Source of the DNA: Hyaloscypha bicolor E
Taxonomy: Eukaryota; Ascomycota; Leotiomycetes; Helotiales; Hyaloscyphaceae
Direction of reading: 5' to 3'
Length of the DNA: 64,000 nucleotides
Assembly (NCBI RefSeq): GCF_002865645.1
Contig: NW_020194575.1
Location: forward strand, 1,365,247-1,429,246
The translations under genes were made by a program, and so were the position numbers. The notes beneath the pieces were generated by a model that saw nothing but the letters and a program-made list of their open reading frames with translations, ran no database searches and was not told the origin of the DNA. Of the stretch, positions 12,880 through 27,329 are shown piece after piece (positions within the stretch are counted from its first letter, which is position 1; every line of letters starts with the position of its first letter).

Positions 12880-15800
12880 GTTATTTACTAGGCAAGAAAG
12901 AAAAAAGAGAACTAGCTAACTGGGATCTATATATAAAAGCAAGCAAGTTATATCTAAAGAATCTAAATAGCTGCTTTGCCTTAGAGGAAATTATATTAGA
13001 ATTACTAATATTTTAGGTTCTGGAATTAATAAATAGTATTAAGATTTGGCTATAAATAATATTTCTATTAATACTATAATAGGTTTCTTATTAAGAAAAA
13101 AAAGAAAAGAAATAAAAATAACTAAAAAGGTTTTCCGAAAACGAGCTAGAATAAAAGAAAAGCTATTTTATATAAGAGGCTAGAAGAATACTATTTCAAG
13201 AAGTAATAAATAAAGGAATGGCCTAGCTAAGAATATAGATATTAATACTTCCGGAGATAAATAGAATAAATTAGAAACCTAGTATACTTTTAATTATAAT
13301 AAATATAAGACTTCTAAAGTTAATAATATTCTAATAAGATTATTAAGGAAAGTAATTATTCTATTTTCAAAGACTTAGAAAGAAATGAGAATACTTATTA
13401 ATACTTTAAAAATACTAGATCTAGCTATTATACTTTAGAACTAATAAATTAAGAATAATACTTCTTATCTTATTATTTTATAAATAGGAAATACTATTAT
13501 ATTAAATATAATTAGATATACTAGGAGATCTATAGAACTAGTAGCTATAGCTTATATAATAGATAGAATATGTAAGAAATTAAAAATACTAGCTTAAATA
13601 TCTAATACTAATAGAATTATTTAATTTAAAAGTAATAGTATTAATATTCGAATATTACTAACTTATAAATATATTATATAATCTTTATATTTCTGATTTG
13701 CATTTTAAGAACTTTAAGGAAATATTAAATATAAAGAAATAATTAATACTAAAGCTAAAGTTAATATTTTCCCCGAAAAGATCTCTAAAAATATTAGTAA
13801 AGTAGTATATAATACTATAGATTATTAAATATTTACTATTACTAGAATAGAATTTAAATTTATAGAAATAATAAAGCTTAGAACTAAGATTATAAATAGA
13901 ATAGAATATAAAGATATATTTTTCCTAGTTAAAAAAGCTTTAAAGATCCTGTTTAATTAACTATTTTTAGTAAAAATAAAGATAAATATTATATATAGAA
14001 GTAATAATTTATAAGATAAAAGATTTACTAATTCTAAAAATAACTAGAATACTTATATTATTATAATTATTCTATTTTTAAAGAATATCGGGAAATAAAA
14101 GAAAGTAATAGTTTAAGAGTATTAAGCTTCCAGAATTAAGGAATTAAGTAATACGGAATAGAAAACTAAAAATAAAAAGGAAAAATAAAGCCTAGTATTA
14201 TAACCGGTAGTAATATTAGGAGAAATAAGAAAATACCGGGATTTTCTATAAATTCTTTTATTTTGGGTTTAGGAATTTAGGAAATTAATAATATTTTTAG
14301 AGAAACTAAAATAGAAAAGACTTTAATTAGAATATTATTAAGAATAGTTCCGGATTTAATAGAAAAAGAAGTAAAAAGAATATTAAGTAAAGATATTTCT
14401 AAAGAAGAAATAAAATAGTATTTTTTAATAATAAAGGAATATATTTCTAAGGCTAAAAAATATAGAACCCAAAACTAGATAGGATTCTGAAATATATAGG
14501 AGCTTAAAGAAAATATATTAAAATACTAAATAAAAAGATACTCTTTATATCTAACTAGAAAGAAGCTAAGTAAAAAGGTTATAACTTCCGGAGATTAGAT
14601 AAAAAGAGTACTAGAGAAAATAGCTATAGCTTTTAAAGAAAAAGATAATAACTATAGTCTATTTCTAGTTATAAGAGTATATAAAATAAAGAATAAGAAG
14701 ATTTAACTAGTAAATACTAATAATAGAATTAGAGAAGGCCCTAGTAAATATCCGAACTAGTTTGAGAGATCTAAAGCTAGAGGATATTTATAGAAATATA
14801 CTAGAAAATATAAGAATTATTTTTTACTAAAAATATTAGCTATTCTAAAAAGTTTATAACTTACTCCGGAATGTTTTAAATAATTAGATATTAGTAACTG
14901 GTTCTAGGAAAAGAAACTAGCTATATTTCAAGAATTAATAATTAATTAAGAAGATATAATTATATTTAATTAGAAAAAAGTAGGAAAAGTTTATAAGAAT
15001 ATTAGTTTACCTATTCTAATTAAAACTATTAAATATAAGGCCTAGTAAGAGAAGAATTTCTCATATTCTAAAGCTCTAGTACTAGTAGTAATAAAAATAT
15101 TATTAGAATACCTAGATTATAAAGTTCTTAAGAAATATAATAGATCTTACTAAAATCTATAGTTCTTGGTTATAAAGAAGATTACTAAAACTTATAGATT
15201 AATTAATACTACTATAAAGATAAATTTAATAACTTTATAAGATATTAACCTATTCCCGTTTACTAATAAGATCTCGGAGAAATTTACTAGATATACTTAT
15301 ATTTCTTTAATTAATTTCTTTTTCGAATATAATTAACTTATACTAGATACCTATAATAGAGATTTAATTATATTTATAATATTTCTAGGACTATTAAGAA
15401 TAATTATATTATCTTAGGGAGCTATTAATTCCGTTATATAGTTTATATAGGTTATTATAACTATTTTAGAAAATCTGTTTCCTAAAATCGCTATATTATT
15501 TATTAATAATATTAGAATTAAGGAATCTTATATAAACTATAATAGATAGCTTATTTTATCTGGAATTCGGTATTTTATATTTAAATATCTTTAAAACCTA
15601 GATATAACCTTAGATAGAATTAAATAAGCTAGAGCTAATATTAGAGAAAAATTATAATTCTATTATAATAGTATAATTATTATTATCTTTATTTATAGAA
15701 TACTTAAAAGAAGCCCTTCGAGCTTAGGAATTACTAAGATATTAAGATAGGAATATTATAATAGTATAACTAAAGATAAGGTATTTATTAGAATTATTAT

Positions 15801-18270
15801 TTATTACTATATTTGAATTAAAGGCTTTATAATTATTACTAAACCCATTTACTATTTAATAAGAAAAGATATAATATAGGACTAGAGTAATAAATAAGTA
15901 CTAGCTATATGAATTCTTTAAAAAAAGCTTATTACTATTCTAATATTTTATAAGTTAGGAAATAATTTATTAGAAAGTTAGGAAATAATTATATTAGTAA
16001 TAGATACTAGCCTAGATAAATAGAATAGAACTTTTAGTTAATATAATAATAAAGGAAAAAAGAGAGTTATATAATATAAGTCTAAAATCTGGAATAATAC
16101 TAAACGGAAATATAATACTATTAAAAGAGAATACTAAGAGCTAGTAAAGTATTTATAGAAAATATAATTCTAGTTATATAAAATTTATTTTATTATTAAA
16201 CTAGATACTAATATACTTATTATATAGCTAAGTAAAGCGGCTATGGATCTTTCTAGAGCTCTAGTTATTTATTAGCTAATATAGATTTAATTATTCGATT
16301 TTAAAGTTAAATATATTAAAGAAACTAAATATACTACTACTAATAAATTATTAAGATATCTATAATAAGAATATAATACCGAGAATAATAAAGATATTAA
16401 TAAATAGTTAGTAATAGAGCTTAATATTATTAGAATAGTACTTATTAGACGGAAAGTTTGGTTAAAGAAAGTAGTTCCGATTTAATTATATAATATTATT
16501 TTAAGGAATCTAATTTCCAAAACCTTTACTAGATATTTAAATAATAGTATCTAGTTACTAGAGATTAATAATTAAAGCCTTATTATATCTAGAAGCGAAT
16601 TAGTAATATTAAAAAATAATAAAATCCGGAAGTTATATAATAAAAGCTATAGTTTTTTATATATAACCTCTAGTAAAATAGTAAATAATAATACTAACAC
16701 TTATATTTTACTTAATAACCTGACTATTTTATTAGATTTTTTAGATAATAGCTATTCCGAATAATACTAGAATATTATATAATATCTTATAATATTCTCT
16801 AGACTAGAAGAAATATCTAGAGCCGAGTTTTAAAAGTTAAATAAAGAAGCTTCGAATTATAGTATAAGAGATTAATTACTATAGAAAGTAGTATTTAAAG
16901 TATATTTACTTTGGCTTATTATTAATAATTAAGAATAAAGGGAAATTATTATTAAAAAGCTATATAATAAAATTAGATATACCGGAAAAGAAAACACTTT
17001 TTACTTAATAGCTAGTTACTATTACTAGGAAAGTTACTATAACTATATATAGAAGTATATTAATACTTATAAGGTCTATTAATATAAGAATAAAAAAAAA
17101 TAAAAAGAAGTTCTATATCTAATAAAAGCTATATTTCTTTTCTATTACCTTAGGATTAATATAATTAAATTACTAGACTATAAAGGATATAGCTTACTAG
17201 TTATTACTAAAAATAACTTCTTAGAATGGGTTAAGGCTAGACCTTTAAAGAACCTAACTAGTAAAAAGATTACTAAGTTTATTTGGGAAGAAATTATTTA
17301 TAAATATAATTTATTTAGCTAGCTTAAGATAAATAGCAGATCAGAATTTAAAGAAATAGTAATTCAGGAACTTAATAAGCTGGGAATTAATAGAATTATT
17401 ATTTTGGCCTATAATTCTAAAAGAAATAATATAATTAAAAGAGAATATTAACTAATTATTTAAGTATTTATAATACTTATAATAGATAGAAAGAAGCCTT
17501 AAATAGATTTACTACTATATATTCTATTTACTAACCGAGTTATTATATATAAACTAACTGAATTTACTTCTTTTTATATAATCTATAATAGAGAAATAGT
17601 ATTACCTATAGAAATATACTTTCTAATCTGGAAAATACTTAAATAAAACAAAGTCTATAATAGAAAAATACTTCTAGAAATATATATAAAGCAAATATAG
17701 ATAAGAGATAAAGATATTAAAAAAGCTAAAATAAAGAAGAATAAATAATATTAAAAGAAAAAGAAGTAATTTAATATTACTTACTAGATTTATTTAAAAC
17801 CTATTTCTGAGAAGAATCTGGTTCTTATATATAATATTAAATTAATAAATTAAGATAAGTTAAGAAATACGAAATTATTATATTACTAGCTTGGCTTATA
17901 TAAAGTAAGGTATATAGATTAACTAAAAGAATACTATATACTAGAAGAACTTAATAGTACTATATTTTAAAGAATATATACCAGGAATTAACTTAAATAA
18001 TTTATTAAAAGAAATAAATTCTAGTACTTCTCTAAAGACAAAGTTAATAATAAGTATATACCTATAAATAAACGTTTTAAAATAGATATAGAACTAGAAA
18101 AAGAAGTAGTTATAGAATACTATAAGTAAAATAGTACTTAGGAAATTAAAAAAGCTATTAGTATTATTATATATATTTCAAAGTTACCGAAATTAGAGAG
18201 AATAAAGTATATTTCCTTTATAAAAGACTAGAAAAAAGCATTTAATAATAGGGGCTTTTCTTAACCTGAA
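12880..18270 (+). mobile_element. Element D: RIP-mutated Ty3/gypsy-type retrotransposon
   Basis: Plus-strand translation shows a long pol relic. RT is at about 15.0-15.6 kb (TYRLINTTIKINLITL, then a degraded active-site word FINNIRI). RNase H is at about 15.9-16.4 kb. An integrase zinc-binding region (SYYYQESYYN..YINTYKV, with Cys/His read as Tyr) and an integrase core follow at about 16.9-17.6 kb, ending in FYIIYNREIVLPIE, a typical fungal gypsy word. It is a different lineage from the G1 and C elements. Stops are frequent. I could not identify its LTRs; both ends are approximate. Confidence 0.7.
16632..16667. repeat. Recurring ~36-bp palindrome, copy in element D
   Basis: It differs from the copy at 10790-10825 at three positions by my alignment, all of the G-to-A or C-to-T type. 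Here it falls inside the pol region and not near an element end. Confidence 0.6.
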
Positions 18271-20185
18271 ATAAAGCTTATTATTTTTAATTCTTTATAT
18301 ATTTTTTAAATTTTCCTTCTAATTATTATTTATAATCTTTAGAGAATATTATTATTAAACTATTATTCTAGAAATCGGATGAACTTTATTATTACTTATT
18401 TCTTATTACTATCTAATTATTATTACTAGATAGTATTCTTAATATATGAAATTCTATTACTAGATCTTAGAAATTAAATATAAAGTATTTCTTTTAGTAT
18501 AAAAATAAATAGGGAAGTTAAGAGATTATCTTATAAATTCTTAATTCCGAATTATAGTAATAGATAATAACTATATTTGAAATTAGGAAAAGAAAAGAAA
18601 AAGAAAGAAAGTTTTTTATATATATTTTACTAAAAGTAATTTTTAGAAAGCTTTATTTGCCTTTTTAACTAGTTATTCTCGTGGCTTATACTAGCCTAAA
18701 GCTTAATTATAATATTTATAAATCTCGACTTTAACTTAAATTACTATTATAAGTTTTCTTATAATATTTAAATAAACTTCCTAATTAGAAGTTATATATA
18801 AACGGAATAGCTAAACTAGAAGCCCTATAATAGGAAAAGGAAACCTTATTAAACTTAAAGGTTATTTCCGAAGGTATTTAATAGTATATAATTCTGGAAA
18901 TCTTTTAGATATTAGATAAACTAGATCTGCTTATTTAAAGCCTATTTTATATTAGAAAACCTACTTTTTCTTTAATATAATTATAGCTATATTCAAGATA
19001 TATATTATAGCTATTTTAAAAGTATATACTAAGACTTAGTTAGTATATTATATATTCCTACTTCTATAAAGAACTTCTCTTATATAGAACTCTTTCTCTA
19101 ATTATAATATTATTTTATTACCGAGAACTAGTTATTTCTTTAAAAAGCTAGTATAATTTACTAATTCTTATTATTAATCTATTTCTTATTATTAAATATT
19201 ATCTAAATAATTCCTATATTTTTAATATTAATTCGGAATACCTAATCTTTCTATATTCTATATTAACTTTAATATTAATTATTCCAAACTTAATAATAGT
19301 ATTATAAATCCTATTTATATTATTTTATAATTCTTTTTTCTATATATTCCAATATCTTTAGTATTACTTTTATAGATATAGATATTACTTTAAAGTTCTA
19401 ACTAACTAAATAGTTTTATATTATATAAAGTCGACTTTAATAAGTACTAAATAAATATAATTAGCTTTTGGAAGAAATATAGATTAGTTTTAGAAGAAGT
19501 AATATCTTATTCTGAGTTATTTCTTAATTTTATTATTCTAACTTTCTTTCTATTAATACTTATTTTATATTTTCCTAATATCTTTAATATATTTATATAT
19601 TTTATCTTTTATATATTTCCTATATTATTTCCCTTCTTTTATACTATTTTTTAAATTAATAGAAATATTTCTAAATAAATAGGGGATTGGAATATATCTA
19701 TATTATGAAATTTTTATTATTTCTTTTTATATTCTAATACTTTAAATACTACTACTATATTTCTATTTCTATTATATTATCTTCTTATTTCTCTATTATT
19801 ACTATTTAGTTTAATTTACTCTAATTATTTCCTTAATTATATTTCCTTAGATATATATATTTATATTTTTTTCTATAATAAAAGTCTAACTCTATATTTT
19901 ATCTTTTATAATTATTCCTAATTTATAATTATATTACCTTAAATATACTTAATTAATATATTTACTTTCCCTATTATATATATTACTATTTCAGCTTTAT
20001 TTTCTTACTAAAAAGAAAGAAAAACTCGAATATATATAATATCTTTATATAATTTAAGACTATTTTAATTTACTCTTTATTTTGAAATATATTTAAAAGA
20101 AATTCTTATAATCTCAAGAATCTTTAATTCTATAACCTATAACTATTATACTAATAATATCTTTATAACTTATTAAGAATAATAA
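18271..20185. other. AT-rich, RIP-like spacer without recognisable genes
   Basis: Highly A/T-rich DNA with T-rich tracts and many TA steps. I see no convincing frame on either strand and no terminal repeat. It may hold older transposon debris. Confidence 0.4.
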
Positions 20186-22915
20186 AATGGCCAAAGTATA
20201 GATTCCTTAAACTAGTAAAGTATAATAGCTAGTTCTTATAAGCCGTAATATTATTAAAAGCCTATAGATTAATAGTATTAAAGTTCAGAGTATTAAAGAA
20301 GCTTAGGTAGTTATAAAAGGCTTACTAATACCAGAAAAGATAGCTGCGATTACTAAATTTAATATAAATGTTCTAGATAAGCTAAGTAGTATATATAATA
20401 AGCTCTTAAAGTAGAAAACCTTTATTAAAGACAGAACTAGACTGGGATTAACTAAGGAGAAGCTAAAGAACTACTAAGCTAATAATAGAAAATTCGAGAA
20501 TATTATTAAAGGCATTTCTAAAGGCAGATAAGAGAAGCTTAATAAGATTAAGACTATAATAAATAGTCTTAATACTAAGAGTCAAAATGAAATTATATTA
20601 TATAATAAAGCTTTTAGCTAATATATTAATAATATCTGTAATAATCTTAGTAAAAACGTTTATAAGAAGTTATACTTTCTCTTTAAGATAAAAGCTTTAG
20701 TATATAAAGTTATTTAGTTAATTAATAAAGCTATTTTAGAATATATTAAGGATAAGAAGTATTAGAATACTAGTATATTTACTAAATTAGATATTACTAA
20801 GGTATTTAAATATAATAAAGCTATTTTGGAATATAGAGAATTAGAGTTTAAACTACTATTAGTTAATAATCTCAAAGCTAAATAGTATATCTTTAATACT
20901 TCCGGAATCCTAATTAAAGAAGTTTATAGTAATAAGTCTTTTCCTGCTTTCCGAGATAAGCCTAAAGAATAGGCCCCTATTATGATTTTAGCTTTAACTT
21001 AACCGGATCTAGCTAAGAAAAATAGAGCCTAGTAAGAAAACTACTAGTAAAGCTAGTAGAACTAGTATAACTAGATAAGAAGAACCTAGTAAGAATAGAG
21101 AATAAGCTAAGCCTAAGATTCTTAAGAAATAATAGAAATCTGAATACTAGATTAAGTATAAGATTAGTAAAATAGAGGAAAGTAAAAAGGAACTCTTTAT
21201 TCTAAAGAGAAAGATATTATTTAGAAAGATTCCTATAATTATACCTAGAACTAAGAAGTAGAAGACTAAGAATATTAAGTCCGGAGAATTTAATAAAAAT
21301 ATTTAGTATACCTATAAAATACTAGCTAAATAGAAGTTAATATTTATTTAATAGAATAAATATATTTTTAAGGAAATATATAGTAATATTTTGGGACTTA
21401 TCTATAAGCAAGAATACTATAGGATTAATAATGAATTCCTTAAAGCTTCTTATATAGTATATATTTAGTAATTTACTAATACTTTTTCTATTAATATACG
21501 AGAGATTAAGAATACTTTAAAGCTAGTTACTAAGATCTATAAAGTTACTAAAAATAAGAAGTATATTTCCGTTATTTAGGTAAATAAGGAGATACAGGAT
21601 TTCTTTTTTAAAAATCAGGAAATTAAGAAATATAGATATAAGTATTATATTTCTAATTAATTTTGCCCTAATCTATAGCTCTAATTCAATATTATAGTTC
21701 CTATTCCTGAGTCTAGTATTATTAATCTAGATACTAATAGCTATATTTACAAGAAGAATTACCTAAAGTAGATTAAGAAGCTTGGTATTTGAGAACTCTT
21801 AATAGAAAAGATAGAAATATTATAGTTCTATTTCCGAAAAGATAATATATTAATATATAGAGATCTTAATAATAGCTACTTTATTTTAGCCTTTTAGCTT
21901 TTAATAGCAGATCTATTAATATGGCTCGGATTTTATAAGGTATTAAGTAAATATCCTATTTATCTAGTTACTTATTCTTAGCTAGTCTAATACTTTATTT
22001 CTAGAAATATTAATTATAATTAGTATAAAGGTAATACTAAAGATCTAGCTATTACTAAAGCTTTAAATAGCGAATTTTACCTTAGTAAAAAGTATTGGAA
22101 TATTAGCTATATGTTTCTTATAGACTATAAGAAGGCTATTACCTTTAGTAAGAAGTTCTTTAAAAATATTAATTACTTTTTTATTTCTAATAAATTTAAG
22201 CCGGAAGTAGCTAAGGAAATAGGCAAGTATTTACTAAAGGTAATAAGAGGAAAGACTCCGAGTATAGTCTATTTAACTAGATAAATAAATACCTTTAGTT
22301 AGGTAATTTACAAGTCTGGAATTATAAGAAAGTATTAATTCTTAGATAATATATAAGTTAAAGAATAGCTTAATAATAATTTGCTATTTAATAGGCCTTT
22401 TACTATAGTTCTAATAAGTCTAGTTATTATTAAGAATAAAATATACGAAAATGAAGTCTCTTATAAGATTATTAAAGCCTCTTATCTAAAGCTTTCTTCT
22501 TTTACTAAAGGCCGATTTAAGAATACTATAGATAATACGAAATTCAAAGAAGCTATTTATTTAAAGTATATTAGTACGATTTATAATATGATTTACTATA
22601 ATAAGCCTCCTTAATACCTAGTAGTAAAGGCAGAAATTAAGTAATAGTTAAAGGCGAATACTAGTTAATATAAAGAACTATATTAGATTTAGTATAAGAA
22701 TATAGCTAAGCAGATTCAGATTACCTTTAAGCAAGTTCGGGAATATGAAATAAGACTATTTAAGGGTAATAAGTCTTATTTTAGATATATAAAGAAGAAA
22801 TTAGATTAACTAATAAAGGAGGATCCTAAATATTTTATTATTTCGGACTCTAAATAGGATTTTTCTATTATTTTTAATACTTAGGGAATAAATATAAATA
22901 AATAGGAAGTCAGAT
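20186..22915 (+). mobile_element. Element E: unidentified RIP-mutated coding element
   Basis: One plus-strand reading frame family can be followed with stops that mostly look like CAA/CAG/CGA decay. The predicted protein starts MAKV near 20188 and is Lys/Glu/Asn rich (AAITKFNINVLDKL, GISKGRQEKLNKIKT with Q restored at a TAG). A longer open stretch at 22381-22614 contains FNRPFTIVLISLV and SFTKGRFKNT. I do not recognise a reverse transcriptase, integrase or transposase motif. It runs directly into repeat R. It may be a non-autonomous element, an unrecognised transposon protein, or a captured gene. Confidence 0.4.
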
Positions 22916-23211
22916 ATAATATAGCAGGCTATACTTATTAAAAATTATATTATTTTAGTAGTTATAAGGTTTAGGTTATATAGTAAAGGCTATAGCCTTT
23001 TATATATAACTTGCGGAAATTATATAAGAAAGCTGGTTTTTCTATAGACTTAGAGAATAATTCTTTATAAGTATTTAATTAATTAAGCTTTTATATACTA
23101 TATACTATTTATACTTTACTATTTATGCTTTTAATTTGTTATTTTACTATTAAGTTACGTTTTATACTCTAGTATACTTTATATAGGTTTTTGTCTTATT
23201 ATAGTTTCTCT
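22916..23211 (+). repeat. Repeat R, copy 2 (3' end of element E)
   Basis: The second copy of the ~300-bp repeat at 10731-11030, in the same orientation and again following a coding relic. It holds the palindrome at 22975-23010. Confidence 0.65.
22975..23010. repeat. Recurring ~36-bp palindrome, copy in repeat R (element E)
   Basis: The same palindromic unit as at 10790, with the AAAGGCTATAGCCTTT core intact. Confidence 0.7.
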
Positions 23212-23800
23212 CTTATACTAGCCAGAAAAACAAACTACTTCTACTAATTCAAGTAATAATAGACTAAGAATATAAAGTATAGGATATTCTAGTATTAAAA
23301 ACAGAGCAAAGAAAGCTCCTATATAGAGTTAGTTAAGTTAGGTATAATAAAGACCTTAACTAGTATCCGGCCTCTAATCTGAAATACTTTTCCTATAAGC
23401 TATAAAACTACTACTTGGCTAATTAATAATAGTCAGGCCTATTAAAGAAGATAGTTAACTAGATATAAGCCTGGGAAAATAGAATAGAGAACTATAATAA
23501 TTTAAATAATAATTCTATAATACTTATTTACTTGAGAATAAACTTTTTCTAAAAAAAGAAGTAATATTATAATTCTATATTTTACCTAGCCTAGTATCTG
23601 GTATCTGAAGTTATATAATAATTATATATAATAAAGCTAAAGGAAGCTATATTCTAGGAAATTTAGGATATTAAGCCCTATTAGGCCGAGCTATAAGCAA
23701 AGAACTATAAATACTTAAGAGACCTTAGCTCGAGATTCCCTTTTTTCCTTAGCTTAGTTTTCTCGATAAATATTCTCTTATAAGTACCTTATTTGCGGGC
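23212..23800. other. RIP-mutated remnant, unassigned
   Basis: AT-rich transposon-like debris between repeat R and an antisense gypsy relic. It contains the word AGTATCTGGTATCTG near 23595, which resembles words in the G1 LTRs and the Copia-1 leader. No gene is seen. Confidence 0.35.
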
Positions 23801-26240
23801 TCCCTTTATAGGTCTATAACAGATTTTGGCTTAAGCTAGTTATATAAAAGTTTTATAAATAAATAAAAAATAATCTTTTTATATTAAGTTATTTAGTTTA
23901 TTAAATAATTAATATAAAATTATAAAGCTTTATTAGCCTTTTTATAAAAAGAATCAGAAATATAAAAGGAAACTAATTCGGCTTAATAAAGCCCTATTAG
24001 AAATTCTTTTTAAGGAAATATATAATTTTTTATAGCTTATAAATTAATTATTAATAAAGCGGGAAATACCTTAGGCTTTCTGAATTCTTGAAATTATTAA
24101 TTCAAATCTTATAATTATATAGCTAATATAGAAATAAAATATTTAATATTTCCTTTAAAAAAATATTTATAAATTTCTTAAATTTCTTTAGTAAAACTCT
24201 TACTAGCTATTATAGCTTTATTTCTTCTAGCTATTACTTATTTGAAATAGATTTATTCTCTTATTATAATTTTAGTTCTTTATTAATTTCGAAAAATAAT
24301 ATTATAAAAAAAAATTCTTTTATAAATTTATTTAAAAAATAGCTAGTAAAATACTTATAATATTAATTATAGGTTTTAATTAGCTTTTATAGCTTTTTTT
24401 TTTAAATAATATAGTTTTAATATTCTGATTTCTGACTTAAAAAAAACTTCTATATTTTTTAAGGCTATTTATATTTCTTTATAAAATCGAGCTTAATTCT
24501 TTTATTATATATAGCTTTCTAAACTAGACTTATAAAAAGAATTAGAGGATTTCCTTTTTATAATCTGAAATTTCAAGTTCTTATAAATAATAATTAAAAC
24601 TTTATTTTAATTCTTTTTTCTAAACTAATTATCTAGCTAAATTAATTTTCTATTTTTATAATTAATTAAAATACTAGTATTTATAAACTATTATTATTTT
24701 AAAATTATATTATATTTATCTCGTTTTATAATTAATATAAATATTAAAGCTTTTTATTTATTAATTAAAAGTATAAACTTAATATAATAAATAATAAATA
24801 TAATTTATTAATTATTAAATTCTTTTATATTATAGAGTAATATTAATTAAATAAGCTTAATATCTAGGAATTATTTAATTATTTTTATAAATTTAAAATT
24901 AATAAAAATAAATTTATTTATTCTAATATTAATAAAAGAAAAAGTCTTAATATCTAATTTATTATTACTAATTATATAAGGAAATATAAATATATTATTT
25001 CTAAATAGCTAGCTTAAATTAACTTTTATTATATTAATATAATATAGCTCTAAAAAAGAAACTTTTTTTAGGAATTATTATTTTCTTATTTTATATTCTT
25101 AAATAGCTTATTAATAATAAATACTATTAGTTTAGCTACTAAAATTTACTTTATATATTATATTTTAGGCTCTAAATAGTTTCTAAATATATAATTAAAT
25201 TTACTATTATTATAATACTTAAAATTAAAGAATTCAAGCTTTAAAATAATAGGCTTATTTATTATTAAAGTTTTAAAAGCAGGCTTTATATAAAAGATAT
25301 TTTCTAAACTTGGCTTATTTATATTTTTATTAGTTTTTAAATATTTAATTTTTTTATTTATAATAAACTCAAAATTACTAATTATTTATAATATAATCTT
25401 ATATAAATTCAATAATATAAATAATAGAATTATTATAATATATAGTTATAGTTTTTTAAAGCTTTTAAATAAGCTTATTATTTAGGTTATTTTTAAGGTT
25501 TTATAAATTAATATTTCTATTTATTATATATTTTAGAAATAGAATATAGTATTTGTAAAAGATTTAGCTCTTTTTTATAAATAGTTTTTTAAATACTTAC
25601 TAAATATTATATTTTTTATTTAAATTATTATATAATTTCTCTAAATAAATCTATAATTCTCTTATAATCTTATATATATATATTAATTATTTTAGTTTAA
25701 ATAAAGGAAACTTAATATAAAAATATAATTATTTATATAGCCAGATATATAAATAATTTTAAAATTCTTTATTTAATAAATATTAGAACTATTATAAAAC
25801 TTATTCTTAATTTAAATTAATTAATTATTAAAAATAATATTATTTTTAATTATATTTTTGAAAATAAAAAAATTAATAAATTTAATTAAATATTTACTTT
25901 TAAAAATGAAAGAATTAATTATTTTAATAAGCTATATAATAAGCTTTTTAATAATAGCTTTATTTTTTTATAGAATTTTTTTAATTTCTTTTATCTAATT
26001 ATAATAATTCTTATTATAAATAAAAATATTATATGTTTTTAAAATTAGCTTAATAATTTCTTTATATAAAATTTTCAGATTCTAAAATAACTTTTAGAAC
26101 TTTATTTTTAATAAAATAATTTTCTTTTTTCTTTTTCTTTTTTATTATAAATATTAATAAAATATTCGGATTTCTTAAAAGCTTTAATAAAAAACTCTAA
26201 TTTATTTTCTAATAATATACTAGTTATTATAAATTATTCA
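23800..26240 (-). mobile_element. Old antisense gypsy relic
   Basis: Blocks at about 23.95-24.2 kb resemble the minus-strand RT region of gypsy A (about 5.8-6.0 kb), for example the shared word AATCTTATAATTATAT. The rest has drifted further to A/T. No LTR pair was found. It is probably an older, more decayed relative of G1. Confidence 0.4.
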
Positions 26241-26403
26241 AACTAATAAATATATATATAGGAAATAAAATAGTTTCATTATATAAATAAATAAATTAAA
26301 AAAATATAATAATAAAATTAGAAATTTTATTAATTATTTTATTATATAAAAATATAATATATATTATATAACTAGTTATATATATAATATATACTATAAT
26401 ATT
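26241..26403 (+). repeat. Direct repeat Q, copy 1
   Basis: About 160 bp, repeated at 26716-26873 with mostly transition differences and one small gap. The spacing of about 475 bp would suit a small LTR-like or TRIM-like unit or a local duplication. It is very AT-rich, so the alignment is only moderately informative. Confidence 0.5.
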
Positions 26404-26715
26404 ATTTTATTCTTTTAATTAGACTTGTTTTCGAGCTATTATAAGACTCAAATACTACTTTTAGAAAAGCTTTTTAGTATTTATATAATTAACTATAATC
26501 TTACTTAAACTTAGAATTAATTTACTAGCTAAATACCTTTATTATATATTTAGTCTAGGGTCTAAACTAGCTTACTTATACTAGAATACCGGAGTATTAT
26601 ATAATCTCAGAATACTAATTAGTTTTAGCTATATATTCTTACTAAATAGTAATATATTACTTAATTTCAAATATATAAAAACTGGAAATCTTATTATTTT
26701 ATTATAAGTTACTTA

Positions 26716-26873
26716 GACTAATAGATATATATATAATAAAATAGCTTTATTATATAAGTAAATAAATTAAAAGATATAATAATAAGATTAGAAGCCTTAT
26801 TAACTATTTTATTATATAAAAGTATAATATATATTATATAATTAGCCATATATATAATATATATTATAATACT
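26716..26873 (+). repeat. Direct repeat Q, copy 2
   Basis: Partner of 26241-26403. It retains slightly more G/C than copy 1. Confidence 0.5.
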
Positions 26874-27016
26874 AGTAATATCTTATATTATAGCTTCTTT
26901 TAACTTATCTAGTTATTTCGGGATTTACTTTTTTATATTTTTTTAATAATAAAGTTATTAGCTTATTTGCTTACCTAATTATTTTAGGGCTTTTATTTAT
27001 TCTAATATTAGTAAAC

Positions 27017-27329
27017 TATTAGTATAACTATTTCTTTAGGAGTTATATATATAGTTATAAGATACGAGATACGAGATATAAATAATAGAATATAAGTAAT
27101 AGGATATAGGTAATAAGATATAGGATATAGGATATAGTTATATAACCTCGTATTCTATTAGTAATTCCACTAGTAAACTAGACTTCTTTAGGCTTAGCAA
27201 ATTTAGGAATTATATATTAATACTATAATATTATAATCCCTATTTCTAAATAATAATAACTTTACTAACTAATATAACTAGTATTTTTATACTTATATAA
27301 TAGTACTATATATTACTAGTAAACTAATA
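27017..27329 (+). repeat. Copia-1 5' LTR
   Basis: 313 bp, equal in length to the 3' LTR at 39789-40101. It starts TATTAGTATA and ends AAACTAATA, the RIP-altered form of the Copia-2 3' LTR ends (TATTGGTATAG...CCGACA). It contains short tandem GATATAGGATA-type units that Copia-2 lacks, which accounts for the 29-bp length difference between the two families' LTRs. Confidence 0.8.
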
